Translations under genes and position numbers: made by a program | Notes under the pieces: generated by a model | Told to the model about the DNA's origin: nothing | The model's database searches: none | Seen by the model: only the letters and a program-made list of their open reading frames with translations | Shown here: positions 12,901 to 22,745 of the stretch, piece by piece | Position numbering within the stretch: the stretch's first letter is position 1 | Layout of the letters: every line of letters begins with the position of its first letter | Assembly (NCBI RefSeq): GCF_050948215.1 | Contig: NC_135158.1 | Location: 4,635,822 to 4,699,821 of the forward strand | Direction of reading: 5' to 3' | From: Halictus rubicundus | Lineage: Eukaryota > Arthropoda > Insecta > Hymenoptera > Halictidae | Length of the DNA stretch: 64,000 nt

Positions 12901-13819
12901 CCGTTACCGGCGACGCTTAACAATGCAAAACTTCTGTCTCCTCGTTCTCGCTCCAGTTTCTCGAGCCTTCCTCCAAAGTCTATTGATCCGTCGAAAAATT
13001 AACCTCATCGTAACCGATGACGTACGTCATGACGGTGCGTCGATAACATACTGGTAGGTAACGTCAAAATCAAACTGGATTCACGCGTCACCGGTGATCG
13101 GTGCTATTGATTGATCGATTTGCGAGAAAGTGGTCCAAATCGTTGTCATTATTAGTAAATAATAGCATTTTATTTTGAAAAAGTAAAAAATATATAAATG
13201 TCATTTATTACATTTTTTATGATACTCTTAGGTATTAGAAATTTGCCTGCCTCCGTTGCGCGAGCCAGTGACTGTCACGGACTAGTTAAGGGTTTAAAAC
13301 GATGGTCATAAAATTAGCCGCAGTGAATATCAATTTAGTCGCTCTGAAATTAACTAGATTATAGTGCACGGTACAAACTTTATTATCAAGTAACCATTAA
13401 CTTTTATTAATAACTCTGATCGTGTATACGAACGAAACAGCGCACAGTCCGCGCGGCAGGCAACGCGTTAAAACGCGACACGGACCACCCCGACATTTAC
13501 TTCGATCCTAATTCGTCCTCGTCAAAAGTGCATCGATAATCGTTGAAATTCCATGGCCCGTTCGGACGCGCGGCGTCCCGTGAATCACGGCGCGCAACAG
13601 TTTACGTGTCCCAGCGTGGCACAGTTCCGGCTGTGCCTCTTAGAAAACCGGCCGTCGAAAGGGGGAGGTAGGGGGGAGGGAGTTCAGTCCAGGAACCGCG
13701 AACGTCGCATTGTATTTTTTTCTCGATTTTCGAGTCCCCGTCGGCTTTTTTTCCGATCCCCCTCGACTCGATTAAATAATCTCGTCTCCCCCGTCGTCCG
13801 CCAATCGGTGCCCGAAATG
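8571..13819. other. Non-coding stretch upstream of mlpt
   Basis: No gene was recognised. Contents seen are a piece of a dispersed repeat at 9109-9158 (a relative lies at 46105-46156), a (CT)n run at 9935-9963, and GC-rich DNA open in many frames at 9430-10450 and 13550-13810. An ORF of about 148 codons at 10,212-10,658 has no recognisable domain or splice context. Regulatory DNA for mlpt could lie here, but I see no motif that proves it. Confidence 0.45.
9935..9963. repeat. (CT)n microsatellite
   Basis: Uninterrupted CT run of about 29 nt, followed by a pyrimidine-rich stretch to about 10,045. Confidence 0.88.
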
Positions 13820-14547
13820 TTCTGCTGGAACCCCGGGAGAGGAGCGTACGTCCACACGGCCACGGAAGAGACGAATCCTCTCTCTCTCTCTCTCTCCCTC
13901 CGTCTCTCTTGGCCGCCGGTTCGGTGTGTGTTGGTCCCTTCCCCGAGTGACCAACGAATCCCACTTTCCTCCCCACGTAGTGGGCCCCCGGGACAGCGGG
14001 CTCGTGGGGGTTGGGCCCCGAGTCCGGACGATATATCGGGGGAAATTTTCCGAAAGCTTGATCGGAGTGCCGATTGCCGGTGTAGCCGGTGGCGTCGACC
14101 AATCAGCGTCGCCCCCGGTCGAGTAAGTGGGGGCCAGCCGAGACTTAAGCGAGGCCACTCGCCGTGGAGCTGTCAGAGCTCTGTGGGGCACGGTCACGCA
14201 CACAGCAGCCGGTCTGTTTTCGGGTTTCTCGTATCGTTTGCGTTTCCGTAGAGCACTCCGTCTCGCACTCGTTGCCGGGGCGATCTCCAAACATAGAAAG
14301 AGAGAGATAGACAGAGCCGAGAGATAAGTAGAGAAGAGAGCCGCTCCGAAAGTGCGTGCAGAAACCGAGTTTCTCGGCTCGTCGAGTTATCGGCCACGAG
14401 TATACACATTCTACAAAACACTTTTGTGAACGCCGGCGCTGCTGGAGAGTGTACCATCATCTGGAGAAGATCATCGGAGAGACGTCATCTTACAACGAGG
14501 ACAGAGAGAGAGAGGAGAGGATTCTTCGTTCACCAGGGAGCAAAGAT
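13820..14547 (+). other. mlpt: ATG-free 5' leader of the mlpt polycistronic transcript (inferred)
   Basis: Read on the + strand, the 728 nt between the ATG at 13,817 and the ATG of the first mlpt ORF contain no ATG. Chance would give roughly one per 60-100 nt. Absence of upstream starts is what a scanning ribosome needs to reach the first small ORF, so I infer that much or all of this is transcribed 5' untranslated sequence. The transcription start was not fixed. A weak TATA-like ATATAT near 14,030 and a TCAG-containing site near 14,173 are candidates only. A short (CT)n run lies at about 13,878-13,897. Confidence 0.5.
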
Positions 14548-14583
14548 ATGGCTTGCCAGTTGGACCCGACCGGACTGTACTGA
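14548..14583 (+). CDS. mlpt: mille-pattes/tarsal-less/polished rice small peptide 1 (11 aa)
   Basis: The ORF encodes MACQLDPTGLY followed by TGA. LDPTGxY is the defining C-terminal motif of the Tal/Pri/Mlpt micropeptides of arthropods. In Drosophila these peptides act through the E3 ligase Ubr3. They trigger limited proteasomal processing that converts Ovo/Shavenbaby from repressor to activator, controlling trichomes, leg joints and tracheae; in Tribolium mlpt also acts as a gap-type segmentation gene. This is the first ATG after a 728-nt ATG-free leader, in context GATATGG (purine at -3, G at +4). It is too short for ordinary gene finders. Identification rests on the exact motif and its four-fold occurrence in 460 nt, so I am very sure of it. 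Confidence 0.95.
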   Translation: MACQLDPTGLY

Positions 14584-14688
14584 GCTGAGAACGCATCCGT
14601 GTTTTCCCAGAAGCTTCGAACCGGAAGAGCCTCCGGTTCCTCTTGTTCTACGTCGCCCACGGAGAGATCGATCATCCATCTGAACACC

Positions 14689-14724
14689 ATGGCAACCGGA
14701 TTGGACCCCACCGGGCTCTACTAG
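14689..14724 (+). CDS. mlpt: mille-pattes/tarsal-less/polished rice small peptide 2 (11 aa)
   Basis: The ORF encodes MATGLDPTGLY and ends with TAG. It starts 105 nt after the stop of peptide 1, and no ATG lies in that spacer. The start context ACCATGG is an ideal match to the eukaryotic initiation consensus. The LDPTGLY codons differ at third positions from those of peptide 1 (CCC for CCG, GGG for GGA, CTC for CTG) while the amino acids stay the same, which indicates selection on the peptide. Its role should match that of the family: a ligand-like micropeptide that activates Ubr3-dependent Shavenbaby processing. Confidence 0.95.
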   Translation: MATGLDPTGLY

Positions 14725-14844
14725 AGTCGGCTATACTACTCTGTCCACGATATCTCCACCACGATATACACACAGGAACAGAGATCCTGCGGCAAGCAGC
14801 GACCAAGTTGATATTTGCATACCTCGCTCTCTGACAACTACAAC

Positions 14845-14877
14845 ATGGCTGGACTCGACCCGACCGGTCAGTACTGA
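14845..14877 (+). CDS. mlpt: mille-pattes/tarsal-less/polished rice small peptide 3 (10 aa)
   Basis: The ORF encodes MAGLDPTGQY and ends with TGA. It is the shortest of the set. It begins 120 nt after the stop of peptide 2, with no intervening ATG, in the strong context AACATGG. It carries glutamine instead of leucine before the final tyrosine; the LDPTGQY form is the one I associate with Drosophila Tal/Pri peptides. It belongs to the same message as its neighbours, since all lie on one strand at near-regular spacing of about 90-120 nt. Confidence 0.95.
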   Translation: MAGLDPTGQY

Positions 14878-14966
14878 GGGGAGGAAGGTGTGTGGAGGTA
14901 GGTCGAGGAGAAGACTCCGGAAGAGCACGAGGAAGTAATCGAGCCGAGATACGTCAAGGTCGCGAC

Positions 14967-15008
14967 ATGGCTGTCACCACGGGCCTCGATCCCACCGGAC
15001 AGTATTGA
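14967..15008 (+). CDS. mlpt: mille-pattes/tarsal-less/polished rice small peptide 4 (13 aa)
   Basis: The ORF encodes MAVTTGLDPTGQY and ends with TGA. It starts 89 nt after peptide 3 with no ATG between, in context GACATGG. It uses GAT and TAT where the other copies use GAC and TAC, again a synonymous difference that preserves LDPTGQY. It has the longest N-terminal tail of the four. The last motif-bearing peptide in the window is this one; I found no further LDPTG codon string downstream within the exon. Confidence 0.95.
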   Translation: MAVTTGLDPTGQY

Positions 15009-15106
15009 AGAGAGTCCGGGGAGGTTCTCTAACAGAGAGAGAAACGTGCGGAGGAGAGGAGAGACAGAAGATCTCGGGGAACGACGTCGTCGCCGAGAAC
15101 ATCAGG

Positions 15107-15229
15107 ATGGGACGCGTGAGAGGAAGGGAAGAGACCTCGTCCTCCAATTTGAGGAGATCGGAATGGAGCATCCACATACGGAAGGGAAGACATAATCGGC
15201 CGTTCTCGTTGGAGGAGACCCATCAATGA
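15107..15229 (+). CDS. mlpt: Fifth small ORF of the mlpt message (40 aa, no LDPTG motif)
   Basis: This is the next ATG after peptide 4, 98 nt downstream, with context AGGATGG (A at -3, G at +4). It encodes 40 residues beginning MGRVRGREETSSSNLRRS and ending SLEETHQ. The peptide is basic and hydrophilic, with no signal peptide or membrane segment. Drosophila tal carries a non-LDPTG ORF ('B') in the equivalent last position and Tribolium mlpt also has an extra unrelated ORF. Whether this ORF is homologous to either is not shown here. The regular spacing, strong start context and lack of intervening ATGs argue that it is translated. An out-of-frame ATG lies inside it at 15,163. Confidence 0.6.
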   Translation: MGRVRGREETSSSNLRRSEWSIHIRKGRHNRPFSLEETHQ

Positions 15230-15261
15230 ACCGCACGACGACTGTCACTGCGTGCAACTGA
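15226..15261 (+). CDS. Possible sixth small ORF overlapping the ORF 5 stop (11 aa)
   Basis: An ATG at 15,226 overlaps the stop of the preceding ORF in the sequence ATGA and opens an 11-codon frame (MNRTTTVTACN) that ends TGA three nucleotides before the splice donor. Nothing in the peptide is recognised. The overlap could permit termination-reinitiation, but a chance ORF of this size is quite likely. Confidence 0.2.
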   Translation: MNRTTTVTACN

Positions 15262-15264
15262 GAG

Positions 15265-15270
15265 GTGAGT
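15265..15270 (+). promoter_or_regulatory. mlpt: Candidate 5' splice donor ending the mlpt exon
   Basis: GAG|GTGAGT matches the splice donor consensus well and comes directly after the small-ORF block. I infer that the mlpt message continues into a downstream non-coding or 3' UTR exon that I could not identify. The sequence after it changes to pyrimidine repeats and decayed tandem repeats, which fits intron. Confidence 0.55.
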
Positions 15271-15329
15271 CCGTTAATTACCCATCCACCGGACCCGTAT
15301 TTATAGAGCGGCCCCCGCGCGCGACGCCT

Positions 15330-15360
<31 letters not shown>

Positions 15361-15602
15361 TTCTTCGTCTTCTTCCTCTTCTTCCTATCCTTCCTCTCCT
15401 CCTCCTCGATCGAACTCGCTTATCGATCGCGGGATCCAACTCGCCGAGCTTATCTTACTCGACGCGGCGACAAGTTTGTTGCCGCCCGCGATTTTTACCC
15501 CGGGATGCACCGGGGAACTGGTTCGAACCACCTGTGTACCCTCGCCGGCAGCCTGGATCTCTCTAATCGACTGATAAAAGTCCTCTTTCATTAGATCCTA
15601 GA
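15271..15602. other. Non-coding, probable start of the intron after the mlpt exon
   Basis: Nothing gene-like was seen. It contains a (CTT)n run at about 15,328-15,359 and one copy of the 9-mer GATGCACCG at 15,504-15,512. Confidence 0.45.
15328..15359. repeat. (CTT)n microsatellite
   Basis: Perfect CTT triplet run of about 32 nt, continued by imperfect TCT-rich sequence to about 15,410. Leucine-rich ORFs read from it are artefacts. Confidence 0.88.
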
Positions 15603-16012
15603 GTCAATTCTCTCCTGAGTTTATCGGTAACTCTGCATTCGATCTGGGATGAGCTAAAGGTCAAAAGGTCAATCTTTCCAGAGTCAGTCTTCTGGCGAAT
15701 TTTTGTAGATTCAAGGATTTTGGTCTTTGCTATTCTGAAGAGTACAAGGGTGAACTTATGACTGAAGTCACTTTTCTCATAAACAATTTTCCTAGTAGAT
15801 TACAATTTGATCTAGGCTCAGTGTTAAAGAACGTAGCTCTCCAAAGTCACCTTGCTGCCAAATTTTCTGTAAATTAAACATTGATATAGACCATGTGTCA
15901 AAGGACGAACCTGATTACGGTCCCCTTTTCGCCTAGTTCTCTGTAGATTAAGATTGATGTAGGCCAAGGTCGAAAGGTGGCAACAGGTAGAGAAAACTTT
16001 CCGCCAAATTTT
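15603..16012. repeat. Decayed tandem array, unit about 75-85 nt, about five copies
   Basis: Related units start near 15,603, 15,681, 15,763, 15,843 and 15,917. The common pattern is GTCA-x-CTTnnnGCCnAATTTTCTGTAGATTAA-x-TTGATnTAGnCC-x-GTCAAAGG. The third, fourth and fifth copies are the clearest. Copies are heavily mutated, so the array is old. It lies just beyond the mlpt splice donor and does not encode a continuous protein. Confidence 0.6.
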
Positions 16013-18728
16013 TGGGCACATCGTTCGATCGAGGCTGTCCGAGGGTGAGCTCGGATTTCGCATCTCGCATCTCGCGTCTCGCGATCAGCTCGCGACTACT
16101 CGAACTTCTCTCTTTCGGCGTGGCCCCCTCCGACCCCCCTGTATCCCCCCACGTCCAGTCAGCTCGTCTCCACCTCTACCATCTTTGGCTGCTACCAGCC
16201 GGTGTGCTCTCTTACGTCCAGATTGCAAAAGAAGGGAGGATTCCTCTTCGAAGATTCGCTGACCCGCGCGTGACCGACCACTCAAAAAGAGGAGAGGAGG
16301 GAGCCCGGTTAAAAATGAACTCTCTTCGGCGAACACGACGAACCCGGCCGGTGGGGGAACAGCTGTCTGATTTCTTGACGTTACGTCACGACGCGCCGAA
16401 TCGCCGAGCTTCGCGTTTCCCGGCTCGCAAAAATTCGGAATTTTTCGCGAACCGAGGTTGTGCGGTTTCGTTGATATTCGCCGCCGGGGGGGCCTCTCGG
16501 ATTCGTGGCGGAACGGGTCTTACCCGTTTTCCGCCAGTTTTCTTCAAGCGGTCGCGAGCAAGTGCCTCGCGAAGAACGTTCACCTCGCCGTGAACACTCT
16601 TGACAACCTCGGGCTCTCTGCTGTCGCGAGTAATTAGGGGAATTTTGAATGGTTAGTACCGTTTGATGCTTGTTTGTAGTCTTGTTAGGCTGGGGACGGT
16701 CTGGTTGCGTGTCTGCTCGCGTTTTCGAGTAATGCCAACCGAATAGATGCGGTAGAACCTGATAGAAGGAATAGTTGTGATTGTTTCTTGGGTGGGAATT
16801 GATGGAAACAGATGGGAGAAATATTCATAGGAAATTGGTAATTACTAGACGGCGGATCTTAATGAAACATAAAAATTGTCTGCATCATTTGCAAGACGCA
16901 GTAGTTGTTTCCAAGTTTTTTCCTTTCTCTAACCATCTTGATTCAGGAATTATTTAAATTGCACGATTTTCTCGTGAATGCGAAAAATCCGCGGTCTGGT
17001 AATTAAACTCTTATTCGCGTAGTATGTTTAGTGAAGGTTCTATTAAAAATTGCACAAGTATCTACCATGAGTGCTTATTCATTTAGTTAAATACTTTGAT
17101 TTTTATTTGACGTATTTATATTCTTTTGAAATAAAGAAATACAGTATAATTTTTGAGCTTCTTCGATTAAATTGCAGACGTAAAATGTTCGATTTAACGC
17201 AACTGATTCGGTTCATCAGATGATGGATGTAAGGAGGTAGATTATACACGGATGTTTGAAACTGAAAGGATAGAAGACGAGAGAAAGGCCTCGCGAAGTC
17301 TACTCGCATCGTTGCATCAGTCAAAGTGCAACATGTACAGTTAAAAACTAATATTCACGATTTCTGTGGTCAAATAATGAAGTACTCAGACTGCTACAGG
17401 TTTCGCGAAGCTTTAAATTGAAAAAAAATTGCACATGCAATTTACCGTATTTATTAATTAAATACCGTAGATATTAATGTCCTCAGTTGTCGATTCTACT
17501 AATTTCCCGAGTGCAACGGACACGGTAATTTTTGTAGGCTTCGGAAGAGCGGATACAGGAGAAATATTTTTGCAGAGCCGGTAGATTATTCAGTTTTTGG
17601 GTGGTTGGGCTAATTTCGGGGTGTAATTAATTAGCATCGGCGGGATCGATCGGCGCAGATCGAGAAGTGTCGGTGGAGGGTGTACCGTTGCAGTTGCCGG
17701 TCGCCGGGGGCTTTCGCAAAGTCACGAAATTAGTCTCGGTTTCATGGGAAAGACAAGACCCCGATAGTGAGTATAAGCCGAGGAGGCCTCGTCCGACTCC
17801 TCACATGGCCGAGTTCATTGACACCAGCTGAGTTTTGGGCATTCACCGTCCCGGTCGCGCGCGCGCGCCGACGATCGTGCCCTCTTCGTCAGGAATAAGC
17901 GATCGTTCGTTCGTTCGTTCCTCCGTGGGCTCGGTCGGCTGGCCTCTGGCTCGGCCACCGTGCACGTTCCTCTTACCAAACCTTCTCGACCGATCCGTCC
18001 GGGAAAACTCACGAAAAATCATCGCAAAAATCGTTGCAAAAATTGTCGCAGAAAATCACCACTCTTTGACCCGAAACAATTCACAAAATCTATTCACGAA
18101 ACCAGCGATAATCTAACGAGGGAACTAAAGAGGGAAACACGAATATTCGAATAATGGAACAAGTAATGGATTATAGTGCTATAAGTGTTAAAATTAATAC
18201 TGTTATACGGTACTATGTGCATTTGAAGCGCGTTAGGATACTAGAGATTCCAAACATCAAAAGTCCGGGTAATAGAGGTCCTACTATATTTTTATCTGCG
18301 CGTTCTTAGCAAATCTAATGAATCGATTCGTTCGGGAAAATTCAGCAAAAAATCGCGATCCTCCACAACCCGGAGGAATTCATGAAAACCGTGCACGTAA
18401 GGGGCCGAGGATCGACACAGCATCGAACACGGTCGTTCGTTTGGTCAATTATTTTTATCGTTGCGTCCCCGGCGTGTCCGTCCGTAGCTTGCTAATCGAT
18501 ATTCATCCGGCGTGTTTAGCAAAAGCCAGGGAACACGCGAGAACCCATAGAAATCCGCGAGAGGCGGCCGCTCGTAAATCACCCGGGGCCGCGCTCGCGG
18601 ATTCGCGGGCCACGATCTTATTATGAGAATGATGGAAAGACGACAGGCCGCAAGCGAAGAGAACGCTTGCATCTTCTCTGCATCGTCGTCGTCGTCGAGA
18701 TGAGAGGAGAAAAAGACCGAAGAAAAGA

Positions 18729-18800
<72 letters not shown>

Positions 18801-21800
18801 AGGATTACGCGTGACCTAGGACAACATCCCGCGCGACCTGCATGCCAATCGTTTCTCTCTTGCTCTCCCGCGAGTGCATATTCGCACATTCCTTCGTTCC
18901 CGCTCCTCCGCGAGCCTCTCTCGACCCTCTTTGTTCATTTCTCGCGTCTTTATCGCGGTCTCTCTCGCAGTCGCGATTTTAATAATACTCCGCAATTAGA
19001 CTCGAGGAAACCTAACGACCAACGGCACGGTTCGACGATATCCGATCGAAACCCGCGCGGATACGCTCGATGACGCATCCCGAGTCCGCTTCGGCCGGCT
19101 TCAGGACAGGCGCCGGCGATGCTATCGAGCCGCGGATTTTGGCAGCCAGGCATCTGAACCCGCCGATGCAGCTCGCATAACAATCGCGCCCCCGGATTTG
19201 AATTTTGGTTACGTGCTCGGACACCGACCGATTCCGCTCGCCTCCTCCTCGGACTGTATGTGTATGTATCTTTCTTTCCGCTTGTATGTACGTACGCGCG
19301 CGCGCGTGTACGAGCGAGCTCGAGCGACGAAAAACTAAGGCTTGACTTTATTTGGCCCGGCCGGAGCCACGTCGGGCTCTCCGCATCGACTGCCGATCCT
19401 TTCGGGGGCCACGACCTATCATCCTTCTTTTTGCTGGTTAATTGCCGCTGCCACTTTGTCGAACACTGCTCCTGGAAATTTATCTCCTCCCGATGAACGA
19501 TTTTATGGTTTTGCATTATTTCCATTGGTACGCCGTAATTGGATTTTTCGGTCTTCTTTTTGCGATGTATGTAATTCGATTCTGGATGCAATTATATTGG
19601 TCGGAGCAGGAATTTTTCTCCGCAAGAAAGATGGCCGAGTTTTTGAAGTTTCAAGTGGATTTATTTGGAGCTGTTGCTGCTTTTTGCAATTTTTAACGCG
19701 CAGTGTTGATTTATTCGAGTTTAATACCGACTTGAGTTGACGGTAATTCCTTGCCCTCTGTTGTTTCTTATCTGAATTTTTGGAGTACATGAAAGCGTGC
19801 AGTTCATAGCAAATTGTTTGATCCAGTATTGAAGAAAATGTAGATCGTTTTCCATCGTTTCACGAACGCGATTGTTACGAGTTTCTAGAAATGCGAAGTG
19901 AAAGACAAACTCTATTAAATTTCCATTAAACCATTTCTCTTGTTATGCTCTACGTGTCCGTACACACCAGAAATGCACAGAAATCCACAGTCTATTAATC
20001 AGGCTATTTTATTATCTTGATGGAAAGCTTCGAACGTTATGGCAGCTAGAGAATGAAACAAGTAGACCGTGGTACTTTATGAAACAATTTTCCAAAAGAG
20101 ACAGGCACGTGGAAGTGCACTCTGCTAGGTTGCAAACGCAAGAAAAAGAAAACAGCCTTATAGTGTCTTAACAGATTTCATTTCGATTTAATGCATAATA
20201 TACACACTTTAGAATCTTCCAATCGTTAAAGCAAAGAATAGAAATAAATTCTGCAATTTCATACCATAACATAGACTAATCCAGTACATAAGAATATACT
20301 TCCTCGTGTTAAAAATGCAGTGATTAAATCAAGAAAAATTGCTCACGCAGTCTCACTTTCCAAAAATCGCAGAAAAAGAGAAATCCCTCCAATTTATTCA
20401 TTTTAACTACGCGCAACTGCATCGCTGCCAAAAAAGGAACTGAAAAGGAAACTAGCCCATCGTTAAAAAAATTCTAACCACGATGAAATCAATGAAATCA
20501 ATTTTCTCGAGGTGCGAACAGCTCCGAGCCCGATCCGACACGTTTCATATCCGTTCGAATCTATTTTACCTCGCGGAAACCTCGCGACTCGATTTTTCCT
20601 CGGCGTAATCTGGTCGCGAGATCTGTTCTCGCGTCTTTCGCAAGGCCGCGAAACGGTGCACAGTAGTCTCGTGGAAAACTGAACCGGTAAAACCTCAGAG
20701 CCCGGAGCGTCGGCCCCGTCTCTTCCGGTTCTCTCACGATTTGCCGTAAGTTTTCCGCGGTGGCGGCGTTATTGTTTCGTTCCGTGCAAAAACGTGCGTC
20801 GCGTTGGCACGTCCTTGAACGACGTCGTCGCGTTTCAGTCGATCGATCGATTCGAGCGAGCATTGGAGCACGGATTTTTTAAAAACCGCGCGACTCGCGA
20901 GCGCAAAAACGATCCGCGTCACTCGTTTTCCGCCTGGTCCCGCCTCGCTCTGCCTCGCCGCGTGCGCGCGCGCTCGCGCCGGTGCAACCTGTTCAGTTAC
21001 ATTGTGACATAAGTTGCGTCGATAACGGTCTAACGAACACCGCGAGCAATTAATAACCCACGGCGATTATTAAATCTCTATAATCACGCGGAACAGAGCG
21101 GCCGAGGAGTTAGACGCTGTGGAAGTTCTTCAGGGTGCACAAAGAGGGTCGGCGAGAGTTTTTTTCAGCGACTATTTTTCGGCGCCGCTTTCCCCCACCC
21201 CCCTCGTTCGATCCTCTTCGAAATAGTCCTTGATCCATCTGGTTCTACCGGGCGTCCACTCTTCTTTTCCCTACTCCTACTTTTCCCTTCGTTCGTCCCC
21301 TCTCCGGCCCCGGCCGGAGATTCGGAGGTTCGTTCACCTCTCCTTCGAAGACTATGCTCGCCTCGGTTAGGCTCGTTCGTGCGTGGTCGCCTTCGCCGTA
21401 AACGCGCGCGGGAGCGCGCGCGCGCGCACTGGTCTAGAATAACGCGACGGGGCCGAACCCGTGGGGCCTAACCAGAATCGAATTCGACATTCCACGGATC
21501 CCCCGCCCCCTCCTGGTCAGTTTCCTTGCATTTCGTCCACCGACAGCCTCGAAAAGTCCTGTGGCGAGCAGAGCCTGGCTAAGTCTTCGATGCTGTCCGA
21601 GCTGCTCCGCCGCCACACCGGCTGTCCTTGTACCACTACGATTCCGTTTGCCTCGATTATGATCCGTTCGCGGGGCGATTACGTCAAATCGCGCTCGAGG
21701 TCTGCCGTGTGATCGATGCCAGCCAAAGGTTATCACCGATCGAACGCGTTCATCCGTCCGTTCGGTTCGATCGCGATTTTTCTTAGCGGTTCTTGTTGCC

Positions 21801-21889
21801 CTTTCGGCGACGTTCCTGCGATTCGAGAAACACCACATTACTAGATTTATGCGAGCTCGATGGATGATTCGAGCTAACTGATGCTTCCT
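16013..21889. other. Non-coding stretch
   Basis: No gene was recognised. ORFs at 16,012-16,593, 18,950-19,591 and 19,442-19,696 are in GC-rich or both-strand-open DNA and show no domain or exon boundaries. A long (GA)n tract is at 18,735-18,800. AT-rich unique sequence occupies 16,800-17,500 and 19,740-20,520. Confidence 0.45.
18735..18800. repeat. Long (GA)n microsatellite
   Basis: An uninterrupted GA run covers 18,735-18,789. After one GC interruption at 18,789-18,790 it continues to 18,800. It is the longest dinucleotide tract in the window. Such tracts can bind GAGA-factor-type proteins, but no function is shown here. Confidence 0.92.
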
Positions 21890-22745
21890 ATCTTTGGTCT
21901 GATGAGGATTGATGGAGGTTACGAAGTTACTTTGGAAAGCTTAGGGACCTTCTAAACTCGCTTGATTAGGAGAAAAACAGCACGGTACTGCTGGTATTAC
22001 CAGCAGATATACTTTTTGCAATGTCCAGTGGTTCTTCTTCTTCTTGATCCCACAAGCATTCACCAGATACATCGTTTGAACTCCTCGCGACAACCTCGAC
22101 AATCATTTAAAATTGTAGTTCGCTTGATTTCTTAATCAACAGCGCAGCTCTGATATTGGCACCGGAGCGAAAGATCTATTTTTGCCGTAGCTGCAATTTG
22201 ATCTGATAAGGATTCTGAAGTGTAATTGATTGAACTTCTTGCAACTGGTTCTACAATCTTATAAAATCACGGTTAGATCGACTAATAGGCAAAGAGCACA
22301 CAGTTACTATTCTCGTGTGCAACAGGTCTATTTTTTACATAATGTTTCTGCTCTTTGATCTGATAATGATTCACGCGGATAAAAACTTTCATCTTTTCGT
22401 ATACAATTTTGTTTCGCCAGAGGGCAAAGAGTACAATTTTGCTAGTAACATGCATAACAGATCTATCTTTTACAGTGATCAGTGTTTTTTCGTTTGATTC
22501 CGAGGTGTGATTGATTGATGTTTTTCCAACTAGATCTAGAATCCTATAAAGTCGCAATTAGGTCGATTGAAAGTCAAAGAGCACGGTGTTAATATTAATC
22601 TGCTCGTTGACGCTTTCGCAATAGCTAATACGTCTTCTCTTTGATTTATTTATCTCGAACTTTGCGTAACAAAGAATCCTGTGAAATGGCACTCTGCTCA
22701 CTTACTGAACAAAATGCACACTGTTACCATTAATTCAGAAAGGGA
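21890..22745. repeat. Decayed tandem array, unit about 145 nt, about six copies
   Basis: Corresponding blocks recur at roughly 145-nt steps near 21,930, 22,075, 22,220, 22,370, 22,505 and 22,655. The clearest pair is GTGTAATTGATTGAACTTCT (22,220) and GTGTGATTGATTGATGTTTT (22,505). Each is followed by CAACT-x-TCTA-x-AATC-x-TATAAA-x-CG, then TCGA-x-AAAGAGCAC. Other copies share GATCTATTTTT-type and CTTTGATCTGATAA-type blocks. Copies are strongly diverged and carry no long shared ORF. Confidence 0.62.

Noticed and set aside
19442..19696. 84-codon + strand ORF with hydrophobic residues
   Set aside because: It overlaps another frame of similar length, has no domain, and the hydrophobicity follows from T-rich DNA.
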